A DNA stretch of 43,133 nucleotides from an uncultured Lachnospiraceae bacterium (GCA_947591155.1 CANQDA010000031.1:1-43133), one strand, 5' to 3'. Numbered from the stretch's first letter, positions 26,714-35,616 are shown. Program-made: numbers and translations. Notes: generated by a model not told the origin, from the letters alone.

Positions 26714-28546
26714 TCACTGTTTCACTTCTGTTTCTTTGCTCTTTGCTTTCTCGATCCCCAGATAGGGAAGTATATTTTCAAACATTCCCCGGACCACCGG
26801 CGCGGCGATCGTCCCGCCGTAGTATACCCCCTGGGGATTGTTGATTATGCACAGGCCAAGCACCTGCGGATCGTCCGCCGGTGCAAAGCCTATAAAGGAG
26901 GATATGTATTTGTTCGCGCTTCTCGGCAGAGTCTCGGACGTGGCCGTTTTTCCGCCGATGCGGTAACCTTCGATGTAAGCGTTTTTTCCCGAGCCGCCGT
27001 CTACCACCTGCTCCAGAAGGCTGCGCATCAGCCCGGAGGTCTCCTCGGAAAGAATCCGTCTGTCATCGTCGTATCGAAACACGCCTGTCAGCGCTCCGTC
27101 CTCCGCCTGAACGCTCACGCCAAAATGCGGCGTGATGCGCGTCCCTCCGTTGATGAGGGAGCTGACCGTCGCGGCAAGCTGCACCGGAGTAATCTGAAAC
27201 GACTGTCCGAAAGAGATCGTCGCCAACTCCACCTCTCCCACATTCTCCTTTTTATGCATGATCGTGGCTGCCTCGCCCGGCAGGTCAATGCCGGTCTTCT
27301 CATTCAGGCCAAACTGATCAAAGTAGGAAAAGTACCGGTCGACGCCAAGTCTCAGGCCCACCTCGATAAATACCGGATTGCAGGAATTCTGTATGCCCTG
27401 CACAAAGGTTTCGGCCCCGTGTCCGCCGACCTTGTGGCAGCGAATCCGGCGATCCTCCACGATCTTAAAACCGGGGCAGGAAAAACTGTCCTCCGGCTTC
27501 ACGACCCCGGCCTCGAGACCTGCGGACGCCGTGATGATCTTGAAGGTCGAGCCCGGCTCGTAGGTGTCGTTGATGCATCCGTTGCGCCACATCCGGTTCA
27601 AAGCGTCCTGCAGCGCTTCGCCCGTGAGCGTGTTCCCGGCTGTACTCTGTTTTTCCGCATCCGACGCTCCGGCCGCCTCTGTCTGCGCGTCCGTTTCCTC
27701 CGTCTGCGCATCCGGCAGATATTCCGGAAGCAGTGTAAACGGATCGTTCAGGTCGAACTCCGGCACGTTTGTCATCGCGTAGATCTCGCCGTTCTTCGGG
27801 TTCATGATCAAAATGGACACGCTGTCCGCCTGTTTCTGTTCCATGACCTGGTACGCGGCCTGCTCCGCATATTTCTGTATATTGTAGTCAAGGCTTGTCA
27901 CGAGGTCGTTTCCCGCGACCGGCTCCTCGCGACTCTCTCCAGTATCGGCAAGCTCCACTCCTCTCGCGTCGGTCAGAGTCAGAATCCTTCCGGGCGTCCC
28001 GGATAATTCCTCCTCGTATTCTACCTCAAGCCCGATGATGCCCTGATTATCGCCGCCCGTGAAGCCAAGCACCTTGGACGCCATGCTCCCGAACGGATAG
28101 TATCTTCTGTAGTCTTCGTCCACCTTCACGCCTGCCAGACCGTAGTTGCGGATGCGGTCGCCGATCTCCTTGTCGACGTTCTGCCGGACGCGCTCGATCG
28201 AACTGACCTTCTCGACGCGCCTGCGCACGGTCTCCTCCGGAAGTTCCAGCTCCTTCGCAAGCACATCGATCACTTGTTCCGGATCCTCGATCTGGCTGTG
28301 AATGACGGACACCGTGCAGACCGTGCGATTGTCCGCGAGGACGATCCCGTTTCGGTCCAGAATCCTGCCGCGCGCTGCTTTGATCGAGCGCTCGCGCTCG
28401 TGAAGGTCCTGCGCAAGCGTCGCATAGTGCTCGGACTCCGCGACCATCAGATGCGCCAGACGTCCGCCCAGGCCGAGCAGCGCAAGCGCGCATCCCAGAA
28501 AGATCACCACCTCTTTGCGGCGGTGGAACGGCCTTGTTTTCTGCAT
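26714..28546 (-). CDS. Class B penicillin-binding protein, SpoVD/FtsI type, with KTA in place of KTG
   Basis: A 610-residue transpeptidase. One N-terminal membrane helix (about 12-35) leads to a dimerisation/pedestal domain with RGRILDRNGIVLADN. The transpeptidase domain has the active-site Ser333 in STFK, SCN at 388-390, and KTA at 533-535 where most PBPs have KTG. Some SpoVD-like proteins share KTATS. It has no PASTA domains. A low-complexity Thr/Glu/Ala/Asp stretch (about 281-305) is inserted before the STFK motif. It is the second of two tandem class B PBP genes, 67 bp after the first. One of the pair probably serves vegetative division and the other sporulation; which is which is not certain. 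Confidence 0.9.
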   Translation of the reverse strand: MQKTRPFHRRKEVVIFLGCALALLGLGGRLAHLMVAESEHYATLAQDLHERERSIKAARGRILDRNGIVLADNRTVCTVSVIHSQIEDPEQVIDVLAKELELPEETVRRRVEKVSSIERVRQNVDKEIGDRIRNYGLAGVKVDEDYRRYYPFGSMASKVLGFTGGDNQGIIGLEVEYEEELSGTPGRILTLTDARGVELADTGESREEPVAGNDLVTSLDYNIQKYAEQAAYQVMEQKQADSVSILIMNPKNGEIYAMTNVPEFDLNDPFTLLPEYLPDAQTEETDAQTEAAGASDAEKQSTAGNTLTGEALQDALNRMWRNGCINDTYEPGSTFKIITASAGLEAGVVKPEDSFSCPGFKIVEDRRIRCHKVGGHGAETFVQGIQNSCNPVFIEVGLRLGVDRYFSYFDQFGLNEKTGIDLPGEAATIMHKKENVGEVELATISFGQSFQITPVQLAATVSSLINGGTRITPHFGVSVQAEDGALTGVFRYDDDRRILSEETSGLMRSLLEQVVDGGSGKNAYIEGYRIGGKTATSETLPRSANKYISSFIGFAPADDPQVLGLCIINNPQGVYYGGTIAAPVVRGMFENILPYLGIEKAKSKETEVKQ

Positions 28547-28613
28547 AGGACAGCCTCACAAAAGTTTTAATACAGTATATTACCACTCTCACGAAGCTAT
28601 GCGCCGCAGTGTC

Positions 28614-30890
28614 TTATTGTGCTTCTTCTTCCTCTTCCTCCTCATTGGTCGCGGATGCGTCCCAGACGGTCGCCTGATCCGTCCCGTTCGCGTCCTCCGC
28701 CGGCGGAAGCGCAAGACCCGGGTTGTCCGTCTTCGGATCAATGTTCTCCTTCGGTGCCATGTCCTCCACAAAGGACACCGGATTCATCACCGCGTCGTAC
28801 ACGGTGCCATCCTCCGCAATATATGCTCCGGCGATCTCGTTTCCGCTTCCGTCCACGATCCTGCCGTTCTCCACTCTCGCGTCTCTGTGATAGGTTCCGT
28901 ACGAGTCAATCGCGTCGAAGACCTGTACGGCGCCCTCGCCCACATCCTCTCTCTCCAGGCCGAGCGATGCGAGCATCTCATCCGTCACTTCCTCGGTCGG
29001 GTAGATGCTCAGATACGGAAGTACCTCCATCGCGATCTTCCGGTATACCTCCTGCGCAAAGGTGCTGTTCGCCTGGTTCGCCACATTCGGCTCGTCGACG
29101 ATGACATAGATCACGACCTCCGGGTCGTTGATCGGCGCCGCGCCGATGAAAGACACCAGATACTTGCCCTGCGCGCGCGTCCCGGTCTCCGGATCAATCT
29201 TCTCCGCGGTACCCGTCTTTCCGCCAATGCGGTAACCTGGCACCTGCGCGTGACGACCGGTACCTTCCTGTACCGCTACCTCGAGGAAGCCCCTCAAAGT
29301 ATCCGACACATCGTTCGAGATCGTCTGCTTCAAGAGCAGATTGCCTGAGCTTTTGATCACCTTCCCGTTCTCGTCAAGGATCTTATCCACCACGTGCGGC
29401 TGATAATAGTAGCCGCCGTTGATCACGGCCGAGAATGCTGAGATCTCCTGGATCATCGTACAGGTGAGTCCCTGTCCGAAGGTACAGGTCGCGAGCTCTA
29501 CCTCGTTCATCGTATCGCGCGTATAGACGGAACCCGCAGACTCGTTCGGCAGATCAATTCCGGTCGGTTTGCCGAAATTGAAGAGGGACTGATACTGGAT
29601 AAAGCGGGGTACCGTCAGCTTCATACCGATCTGCATCAGGCCGTCGTTGCAGGAGTTTTTGAGCACATCGCCGAGCGTCTGATCCCCGTGCGCGTTCGGA
29701 TACGCGTCGCAGTGGATCTCCGTGTCGGTGATAAATTCTCCGCCGTCGCAGTAGAAGTGGTCGTCCGTCGTCACGGCTCCGCACTCCAGCGCGGAGGATA
29801 CGGTGATCGGTTTAAAAGTGGAACCCGGCTCGATGCCGTCCGAGACGCAGAAATTGCTCCACATCGCGTTGAGCGCTTCCACGTATTCCTCCTCGGTCAT
29901 GGACTTGATCTCCGACTCGGTGTACCAGTCGCTCAAATCCATCGGATCGTTCAGGTTGAACCCGGAATTCGTCGCCATCGCGTAGATGCTCCCGTTGTTC
30001 GGATTCATGATGACGACGCCAATGTTCTTTGCCCCGTGCTTCGCCGTGCCGTCGTCGTGGTCTTCGCCGTAGGTCTCGTCGAACTCCGCGATGTACTTCT
30101 CAACGATCTGCTGAATATTGATGTCGAGCGTCGTCTGCAGGGTGCAGCCGTTCTCGGGCGCGATCGTCTTTTTCTGGTATTCCTGATTTTCATTGAGATA
30201 GCCGAACACGCGGCCGTTCGTCCCCTTGAGCTGGGAATCATAGTAGGATTCAAGACCGACGATACCGTCACCGATCGCATTGGAGAAGCCGACGACATTG
30301 CTGGCGAGGCTGTCCAGCGGATATTTGCGGACAAATTCCTCCTCGAACCAGACGCCCTTGACATTCTGGAGCTCATTAAATTTCTCCCTGCGCGCCTCCT
30401 TGGACAGACTGTCGTCGTCATACGACAAAAGGTAAGCGGAGAACTCGTCCTTCATCTCCTCCGTCACCATCTCCTGAACCACCTGATACTGGCTGTCCCT
30501 CGTCTTCTCCCCTGTGATGCGCGCGCGCAGCTCGTCGCCGTCGAGGTCGAACACGGTCTCGAGCGCCTTGACGGTCGGCTCCAGGTAATCCTCATTCTCA
30601 TTGACTGCCCGGCAGTCAAGCACCAGATTGTACACCTTCTCGCTGTACGCGAGCGTCCGCCCGTTCGTGTCCACGATCTCGCCCCGCCGGCTGTACAGCA
30701 CTTGACTGTCATAGTTTTCCTGCGAGAGCACCTGTTTCGCATAGCGGTCGCCGCTCTTGATATTGATAAATACGATGCGAAGCAGAATAATAATCAGAGA
30801 CAATAAAATGAATGCAAATACAGCCAGAAGCTTTATTTGCATTTTTCTCGTAAATCTTCGTTCTCTTTTCATTCGGCTGATCTTTGCCAA
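28614..30890 (-). CDS. Class B penicillin-binding protein (FtsI/PBP2-like) with long acidic C-terminal tail
   Basis: A protein of about 758 residues, with TTG 30890 preferred because AGGTG lies 6 bases upstream; ATG 30872 lacks a ribosome site and GTG 30899 is also possible. A basic N-terminus and one membrane helix (about 20-43) are followed by the pedestal (RRGEIVDTNGRTLAY), then the transpeptidase motifs STFK, SCN and KTG (GGKTGTAEK). It cross-links septal peptidoglycan, probably with FtsW. After the catalytic domain comes a tail of about 120 residues: a segment VENGRIVDGSGN then EDGTVYDAVMN resembling the FtsQ C-terminus, and an end of seven glutamates in a row. No PASTA domain is seen. 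It follows the ftsL-like gene. Confidence 0.88.
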   Translation of the reverse strand: MAKISRMKRERRFTRKMQIKLLAVFAFILLSLIIILLRIVFINIKSGDRYAKQVLSQENYDSQVLYSRRGEIVDTNGRTLAYSEKVYNLVLDCRAVNENEDYLEPTVKALETVFDLDGDELRARITGEKTRDSQYQVVQEMVTEEMKDEFSAYLLSYDDDSLSKEARREKFNELQNVKGVWFEEEFVRKYPLDSLASNVVGFSNAIGDGIVGLESYYDSQLKGTNGRVFGYLNENQEYQKKTIAPENGCTLQTTLDINIQQIVEKYIAEFDETYGEDHDDGTAKHGAKNIGVVIMNPNNGSIYAMATNSGFNLNDPMDLSDWYTESEIKSMTEEEYVEALNAMWSNFCVSDGIEPGSTFKPITVSSALECGAVTTDDHFYCDGGEFITDTEIHCDAYPNAHGDQTLGDVLKNSCNDGLMQIGMKLTVPRFIQYQSLFNFGKPTGIDLPNESAGSVYTRDTMNEVELATCTFGQGLTCTMIQEISAFSAVINGGYYYQPHVVDKILDENGKVIKSSGNLLLKQTISNDVSDTLRGFLEVAVQEGTGRHAQVPGYRIGGKTGTAEKIDPETGTRAQGKYLVSFIGAAPINDPEVVIYVIVDEPNVANQANSTFAQEVYRKIAMEVLPYLSIYPTEEVTDEMLASLGLEREDVGEGAVQVFDAIDSYGTYHRDARVENGRIVDGSGNEIAGAYIAEDGTVYDAVMNPVSFVEDMAPKENIDPKTDNPGLALPPAEDANGTDQATVWDASATNEEEEEEEAQ

Positions 30891-30949
30891 TTGCCTCACC
30901 TGTTAAATCATACTTTCACGGCCCCATCAGCGGATGCTTCGGCCCGGCT

Positions 30950-31456
30950 TTATCCCTTTGGCACCTCAGTATACTGCCGCACATAGTCGCTGTTCTCGAC
31001 CTCGTAGGTGACGATCTGCGACTTCTTCGCGTACACCATGCCAAGCTCGTCCATAGCCACGTTCTTGACCTGCTCCATGTCAACGCCAGTCATGATACGG
31101 TTGTAATCCGAATCGTTCTCGAGAATCGCCGCGTTCAGCTGCGTCTCGAGCGAGGTGACTTCCTTCTGGAGGCTTGTCTCCATCGCCTGCAGCTGCAGGA
31201 AATTCACGCACATAAAGACCGTGATTACAGCCGCCGCCGTCAGGAACAGCACGTATCCGAGGTTCATCGAGAGAGCGCGCTCCCTGTTCTTCTTTGTCGT
31301 CTGGCTGGCAGAGGGAGCCTGCCGTCTCTCTCCCGGCTCCGGGACGGCCTGAAGCTTGCGCACCGCTGTCCCGTCGACGTACACGTATGTTCTGCCGCTG
31401 TCATTTCTCCCCTGCGGGCCGCGCGCCGCGCCGCCCCTTCTCTGCTCTCTCTCCAT
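30950..31456 (-). CDS. ftsL: FtsL-like divisome protein
   Basis: A 168-residue bitopic protein. The cytoplasmic part (about 1-62) is basic and Arg/Gly-rich. A single membrane helix follows (about 65-88, LGYVLFLTAAAVITVF), then a coiled coil (LQLQAMETSLQKEVTSLETQLNA given in part: AMETSLQKEV) and a short extracellular end. It is placed between rsmH and the first PBP gene, the standard ftsL position, where the protein complexes with FtsQ/DivIC. Sequence conservation in this family is low, so the call rests on topology and position. ATG 31456 follows AGGGGTG. Confidence 0.8.
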   Translation of the reverse strand: MEREQRRGGAARGPQGRNDSGRTYVYVDGTAVRKLQAVPEPGERRQAPSASQTTKKNRERALSMNLGYVLFLTAAAVITVFMCVNFLQLQAMETSLQKEVTSLETQLNAAILENDSDYNRIMTGVDMEQVKNVAMDELGMVYAKKSQIVTYEVENSDYVRQYTEVPKG

Positions 31457-31495
31457 TTTTAGCACCCCTGATTAATTTTGTATTCCGGCCGCCCT

Positions 31496-32446
31496 TCACG
31501 GCTTCTTTGGTATCTCCCGCTCAAACACTCTCAGTTTTGCGCTTTTTGCCCTTCTATTCTCTTCCAGTTCCTGTTCCGTCGGCACGATTGGCTTTCGCGT
31601 GACGACTCTCCCCTTTGGCCGTTTCCCGCATACGCAGACCGGGAATTCCTTCGGACAGGTACATGGATGTTCGTTCTGTCTGAATTTCTCCTTTACGATC
31701 CGATCCTCCAGCGAGTGGAAGGTGATCACGCAGATACGCCCGCCGTCGCCTAAGAGATCGACCATATCATCCAGCGAGTCTTCCAGAACCTCCAGCTCCC
31801 GGTTCACTTCGATCCGGATCGCCTGAAAGGTCCTTTTGGCCGGGTGTCCCCCCGTCGCCCGCGCTTTCGCCGGTATCGCCGCTTTTATAACATGAATTAA
31901 CTCCCCAGTTGTTTCCAATGTTTTTTGTTTCCGTGCAGTTACGATCTGCCTGGCGATATTCTTCGCGAATCGTTCTTCCCCGTAATCACGGATGATCCGG
32001 TACAATTCCGGTTCGCTGTACCCGTTCACGATATCCCCGGCAGTCTGCGCCAGACGCTGATCCATTCGCATGTCCAGCGGCGCGTCCTCCCTGTACGTAA
32101 AGCCGCGGCTTGCCTCGTCGAGCTGATAGGATGAGACCCCCAGATCCAAAATGACTCCATCTACAGATGATATTCCTTGCTTGCCGAGCTCCCTTCTCAT
32201 GTCGCGATAATTTGCGCGGACGATGGTCACCCGGTCTTTGAACAACTCCAAACGCCTCGTGGCTGCCTCGATCGCGGCCTCATCCTGGTCTATGCCGATC
32301 AATCTGCCCTTTTCAGACAACCGGCTGCAGATCTCCCAGGAATGCCCCCCGCCGCCAAGCGTGCCGTCCACATAGATTCCGTCTGGCTTTATGCGCAACG
32401 CTTCAATGCTCTCCCGCAGCAATACAGATGTATGTCTGAATTCCAT
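31496..32446 (-). CDS. rsmH: 16S rRNA (cytosine1402-N4)-methyltransferase
   Basis: A 316-residue AdoMet-dependent enzyme that methylates C1402 in the ribosomal P-site. Features are the N-terminal HTSVLL, the AdoMet loop [31 protein letters not shown] and the late motif [12 protein letters not shown]. The C-terminal part carries cysteines ([13 protein letters not shown]), as in many Firmicutes. It lies second in the dcw cluster directly after mraZ. Confidence 0.97.
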   Translation of the reverse strand: MEFRHTSVLLRESIEALRIKPDGIYVDGTLGGGGHSWEICSRLSEKGRLIGIDQDEAAIEAATRRLELFKDRVTIVRANYRDMRRELGKQGISSVDGVILDLGVSSYQLDEASRGFTYREDAPLDMRMDQRLAQTAGDIVNGYSEPELYRIIRDYGEERFAKNIARQIVTARKQKTLETTGELIHVIKAAIPAKARATGGHPAKRTFQAIRIEVNRELEVLEDSLDDMVDLLGDGGRICVITFHSLEDRIVKEKFRQNEHPCTCPKEFPVCVCGKRPKGRVVTRKPIVPTEQELEENRRAKSAKLRVFEREIPKKP

Positions 32447-32461
32447 ACAATCCTCCCCAGG

Positions 32462-32896
32462 TTATATGCTCAGGCCAAAATCTGTCATGCTGTCCGCGAT
32501 ATCGTCCATATCGTCGTAAGCACTGGTTTCCGTCCAGTTCGCCTTATTCCAGATCTCAACGCGATTCAGGTTGCCCGCCAGCACCACATCCTTTTCCAGC
32601 TGCGCGAAATCCCTCAGCACCTGCGGCAAAAGGATCCTCCCCTGCTTGTCCAGTTCGCATGTGGTCGCCCCGGCTACCAGAAAACGCGTAAATTTTCTGG
32701 CGCTCTTGTTGTTCAGTGGCAGTGTGCGCAGCTTTTCCTCTATGATCTGCCATTCGTTTTTGGGAAACACAAACAGGCATCCATCCAATCCCTTCGTGAC
32801 AATGAACTCGTCCCCCAACAAGTCCCTGAACTTCGACGGGATGATCAGTCTGCCTTTGGTGTCAATCGTATGATTGTATTCACCCATAAACATCAT
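32462..32896 (-). CDS. mraZ: Transcriptional regulator MraZ
   Basis: A 144-residue protein made of two SpoVT/AbrB-like halves, each with a DKGR-type core: DTKGRLIIPSKFR and DKQGRILLPQVLR. MraZ forms ring-shaped oligomers that bind tandem repeats upstream of its own gene and repress the dcw cluster. The ATGs at 32896, 32893 and 32887 are all in frame behind GAGGTG, so the true start is uncertain by up to three residues. The 10-bp-phased array at 32960-33003 is its likely operator. Confidence 0.96.
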   Translation of the reverse strand: MMFMGEYNHTIDTKGRLIIPSKFRDLLGDEFIVTKGLDGCLFVFPKNEWQIIEEKLRTLPLNNKSARKFTRFLVAGATTCELDKQGRILLPQVLRDFAQLEKDVVLAGNLNRVEIWNKANWTETSAYDDMDDIADSMTDFGLSI

Positions 32897-32959
32897 GCAT
32901 CACCTCTTCCGGCTGCACGGTAGTGTTGCCGCGATATTTGGGATAATCCCTCCATTTTG

Positions 32960-33003
32960 CCACCACCAGATACCACAACACACCACTTTCTACCACTTGC
33001 CAC
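32960..33003 (-). promoter_or_regulatory. MraZ-binding box array
   Basis: On the minus strand GTGG occurs at the positions whose plus-strand complements are 32963, 32973, 32983 and 32993, exactly 10 bp apart, with extra copies at 32960 and 33000. Several are AGTGGT. One repeat per helical turn is what a ring-shaped MraZ oligomer needs. The array begins right after the -10, so binding would block transcription. Confidence 0.75.
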
Positions 33004-33005
33004 CT

Positions 33006-33034
33006 ATCATACAGTAGATTTGCACAAAATACAA
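33006..33034 (-). promoter_or_regulatory. Promoter of the dcw cluster (mraZ)
   Basis: On the minus strand TTGTAT (33029-33034) and TATGAT (33006-33011) are spaced by 17 bp and lie immediately upstream of the GTGG box array. Confidence 0.7.
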
Positions 33035-33102
33035 GTACATTTTCAGATTAAGTTTTTACAATTTGGTTAACTTTTTCAGGGTACAAGATATAGTATGCAA
33101 AG

Positions 33103-33135
33103 AAAAAAGACCAACGCAAAATCTTGCGTCAGTCT
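33103..33135 (-). terminator. Terminator after the lgt-Spo0E-like unit
   Basis: On the minus strand AGACTGACGCAA and TTGCGTTGGTCT pair over 12 bp (two G-U) with a 4-base loop, followed by TTTTT. It separates the lgt unit from the mraZ promoter. Confidence 0.75.
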
Positions 33136-33173
33136 CTCTTTTTTCATCTCGTTATTTGCAATTTCTGCCGTTT

Positions 33174-33320
33174 TCACAGCTCCATATACTGCTCGATCAA
33201 CTCATCCACCACGCAGCTCTGCCCGTAAGCATCCTCCATCCCGGCTCCACTTTCGAGCAGTTTGTTGAGTTTTTCGCGTTCTTCCTCAATCCTTCTTTTC
33301 AGCTGTTCCTTTGGATTCAT
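33174..33320 (-). CDS. Spo0E-like small protein (putative aspartyl-phosphate phosphatase)
   Basis: An ORF of 48 residues, MNPKEQLKRRIEEEREKLNK at the start and DELIEQYMEL at the end. Two helices joined by a short loop and a QSCVVDELIEQYM segment resemble Spo0E-family phosphatases, which dephosphorylate Spo0A and delay sporulation; the classic SQELD motif is altered. It overlaps the lgt 3' end by 35 bp in another frame, with an AAAGGGA site inside lgt, so the two are translated from one mRNA. A terminator follows. The family call is moderate because the protein is very short. Confidence 0.65.
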   Translation of the reverse strand: MNPKEQLKRRIEEEREKLNKLLESGAGMEDAYGQSCVVDELIEQYMEL

Positions 33321-34179
33321 ATTCTTTTGTCCCTTTCTTATGTTTTTCCCCTGCCGCCAGCAACGCCGCCGACGCTATGACAAGGATCCCTGACAAGATC
33401 TGCGAAACCGCAAGATCGGTTCCCGGCCAGAGAAGCTGATCGGTGCGCAACCCTTCGATCCAGAACCTCCCCAGCCCGTAGAGCAGAAGGTAGCTCAGAA
33501 AAACCATACCGTCAAATTTCTTCCTGATGTGAAATGTCAAAAACAGAAGCAGCAAAAGCACGCCCAGATTCCAGAGCGACTCATAGAGAAACGTGGGATG
33601 TACCTGTATACAGCGGATTTCACCAAACGTCTGCTCATGCGCGCGCATCAGCTCCGTGATCTCACTCGCGCGCACGTCGCTTACGGGCAGCTGCATCGCG
33701 AACAGTCCGTCCGTGTAGTCGCCGAAAGCCTCGCGGTTGAAGAAGTTTCCCCAACGCCCCAGCATCTGTCCCCACACAAGCCCCAGCACCGCGGTGTCGA
33801 GCGCGCGCAGCGTCCCCATCCTGCGAATCCTCGTGAACACAATCACCGTGAGCACGCCGCCAATCACCCCGCCGTAGATCGCGAGACCGCCCTGCCGGAG
33901 GTTGATGATCTCGGACAGATGCCCCCTGTAATAATCCCAGGAGAACACGACATAGTAGATCCGCGCGCAGACCACCGAGATCACGATCGCCGTGAGCCCC
34001 AGATCAAAATAGTCGTCCGGATCCTGACCAGTCACCTTCGCCACCCGCATCGCGAGCAGCAGCCCTGTGACCATCGCGAGCGAGAGCACGATCCCATAAC
34101 AGGCGATCTCAAAACCGCCGATGGAGATGGACTTGAGGACGTGCGGAAGGGTGATGCCGAGGTGTGGGAAGCGGATCAT
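33286..34179 (-). CDS. lgt: Prolipoprotein diacylglyceryl transferase
   Basis: A 297-residue membrane enzyme with about seven helices that attaches diacylglycerol to the lipobox cysteine of lipoproteins. Signature segments are GGLAIYGGVIGG, the Lgt motif GRWGNFFNREAFG, HPTFLYESLWN and GLGRFWIEGLRTD. ATG 34179 follows AAAGGAG; the longer frame to 34224 is not conserved. The C-terminal tail is a short charged lysine-rich end that overlaps the start of the Spo0E-like gene. Confidence 0.95.
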   Translation of the reverse strand: MIRFPHLGITLPHVLKSISIGGFEIACYGIVLSLAMVTGLLLAMRVAKVTGQDPDDYFDLGLTAIVISVVCARIYYVVFSWDYYRGHLSEIINLRQGGLAIYGGVIGGVLTVIVFTRIRRMGTLRALDTAVLGLVWGQMLGRWGNFFNREAFGDYTDGLFAMQLPVSDVRASEITELMRAHEQTFGEIRCIQVHPTFLYESLWNLGVLLLLLFLTFHIRKKFDGMVFLSYLLLYGLGRFWIEGLRTDQLLWPGTDLAVSQILSGILVIASAALLAAGEKHKKGTKEYESKGTAEKKD

Positions 34180-34334
34180 GAGAGGCTCCTTTCTGTTACA
34201 TATATGCCGTGAACACGCGCACATACGTGCGCTGCACCATTCGCATTCCGCTTCGCTTCATGCTCATGATGCTCGCTCGCCAAATCCGCAGAGCATCATG
34301 CAAAGCATAGCTCTGCGCACTTGGCTCACTTTGT
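34180..34334. other. Palindrome-rich spacer between ychF and lgt
   Basis: No gene seen. It holds a perfect GCGCACATACGTGCGC hairpin (34217-34232), an imperfect inverted repeat around ATGATGCTC...GAGCATCAT, and outer GTGAACA/TGTTCAC ends. The end nearest ychF covers its stop codon and resembles the sequence after tuf. A terminator function is possible but there is no clear T-run. Confidence 0.45.
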
Positions 34335-35432
34335 TCACACGTTAAACCTAAATAAAATCACATCCCCGTCCTGCACCACGTAGTCCTTTCCCTCGAGACG
34401 GACGAGCCCTTTCTCTTTCGCGGCGGCGGATGAGCCGCAGTCCAGAAGATCGCGATAGTTCACGACCTCTGCGCGGATGAAGCCCCGCTCGAAATCCGAA
34501 TGGATCTTGCCGGCGGCCTGGGGAGCCTTCGTGCCTTTTTTGATCGTCCAGGCGCGCGTCTCCGTCTCCCCCGCGGTCAAATAGCTTAAGAGGCCGAGAA
34601 GCGAGTAGCTCGCCCTGATCAGTTTCTCCAATCCGGACTCTTTCAATCCAAGATCCTCGAGAAACATCTGCTTTTCATCGTCCTCAAGCTCCGCGATCTC
34701 CTGCTCGATCTGAGCGCAGATCACGAACACCTCGCTGCCAGACGACGCCGCATAGTCGCGCACCGCCTGCACATAGGAGCTCGATGCTCCGTCGTCCGCA
34801 AGATCGCCCTCCGCGACATTCGCAGCGAAGATCACCGGCTTTGCGGTCAGCAGATTGTACTCTGAAAGCCACGCCTCTTCCTCCTCGTCCGCAGGCTCGT
34901 AAGTGATCGCCAGTTTCTCGTCCTCCAGATGCGCCTTCAGCTTCTCCAACAGCTGGAGCTCCTTCGCCTGCGCCTTGTCGTTTCTGGCCGCGCGCGCCGT
35001 CTTCGAGATGCGGCGCTCCAGAATCTCAAGGTCCGAAAAGATCAGTTCCAGATTGATCGTCTCAATATCGCGAACCGGATCGACCGAACCGTCCACGTGA
35101 ACCACATTGGAATCCTCAAAGCAGCGCACCACATGCACGATCGCGTCCACTTCCCGGATGTTCGCGAGAAACTGGTTTCCCAATCCTTCGCCCTTCGACG
35201 CACCTTTTACAAGACCGGCGATATCCACAAATTCAATCACTGCCGGCGTGGTCTTCGCCGAATGGTACAGATCGGTCAGCAACTGCAGTCTCTCATCCGG
35301 CACCGCGACTACGCCCACGTTGGGATCGATCGTACAGAAAGGATAATTCGCCGATTCGGCACCCGCCTTTGTCAGCGAATTGAACAGTGTGCTCTTCCCC
35401 ACGTTCGGCAGTCCTACAATTCCAAGTTTCAT
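34335..35432 (-). CDS. ychF: Redox-regulated ATPase YchF
   Basis: A 365-residue Obg-family P-loop protein that binds ATP in preference to GTP and associates with ribosomes. The P-loop is GLPNVGKST, and [19 protein letters not shown] is the switch II region. A helical insertion follows (about 130-200), and the C-terminal TGS-like domain starts near [17 protein letters not shown] and ends [17 protein letters not shown] 35432 follows GGAATGGAG and gives the canonical start MKLGIVG; the longer frame is unconserved. It appears to be a single-gene unit. Confidence 0.96.
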   Translation of the reverse strand: MKLGIVGLPNVGKSTLFNSLTKAGAESANYPFCTIDPNVGVVAVPDERLQLLTDLYHSAKTTPAVIEFVDIAGLVKGASKGEGLGNQFLANIREVDAIVHVVRCFEDSNVVHVDGSVDPVRDIETINLELIFSDLEILERRISKTARAARNDKAQAKELQLLEKLKAHLEDEKLAITYEPADEEEEAWLSEYNLLTAKPVIFAANVAEGDLADDGASSSYVQAVRDYAASSGSEVFVICAQIEQEIAELEDDEKQMFLEDLGLKESGLEKLIRASYSLLGLLSYLTAGETETRAWTIKKGTKAPQAAGKIHSDFERGFIRAEVVNYRDLLDCGSSAAAKEKGLVRLEGKDYVVQDGDVILFRFNV

Positions 35433-35594
35433 AGTTTTCTCTCCATTCCTCTCACAATTCTTCCGCTTTTTCCGTTTTTCACCATTTCTTCCAAGCAAGT
35501 CACAGTTTAACACATAAAGCGACAAGAAACAATAGCTTCCGCCGGAAACCGCTCGACATAATTCTCCATTTTCATGTCCCGAAAGCGTGTGAAA

Positions 35595-35616
35595 CCGCCA
35601 CAGTATTCTGTGACGG
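35595..35616 (-). terminator. Possible terminator hairpin after rsgA
   Basis: On the minus strand CCGTCACAG-AATA-CTGTGGCGG forms a 9-bp hairpin (one G-U) about 80 bases after the rsgA stop, followed by GTTTC only. The T-run is weak, so this is tentative. Confidence 0.4.

Noticed and set aside
29688..30806. 372-codon plus-strand open frame opposite the class B PBP gene
   Set aside because: The minus-strand PBP has full transpeptidase motifs; the antisense frame has biased Arg/Val/Asp composition and no recognisable domain.
32960..33003. GTGG repeats as a simple microsatellite
   Set aside because: Bases between the boxes differ, the spacing is exactly one helical turn and the array sits at the mraZ promoter, so an operator is the better reading.
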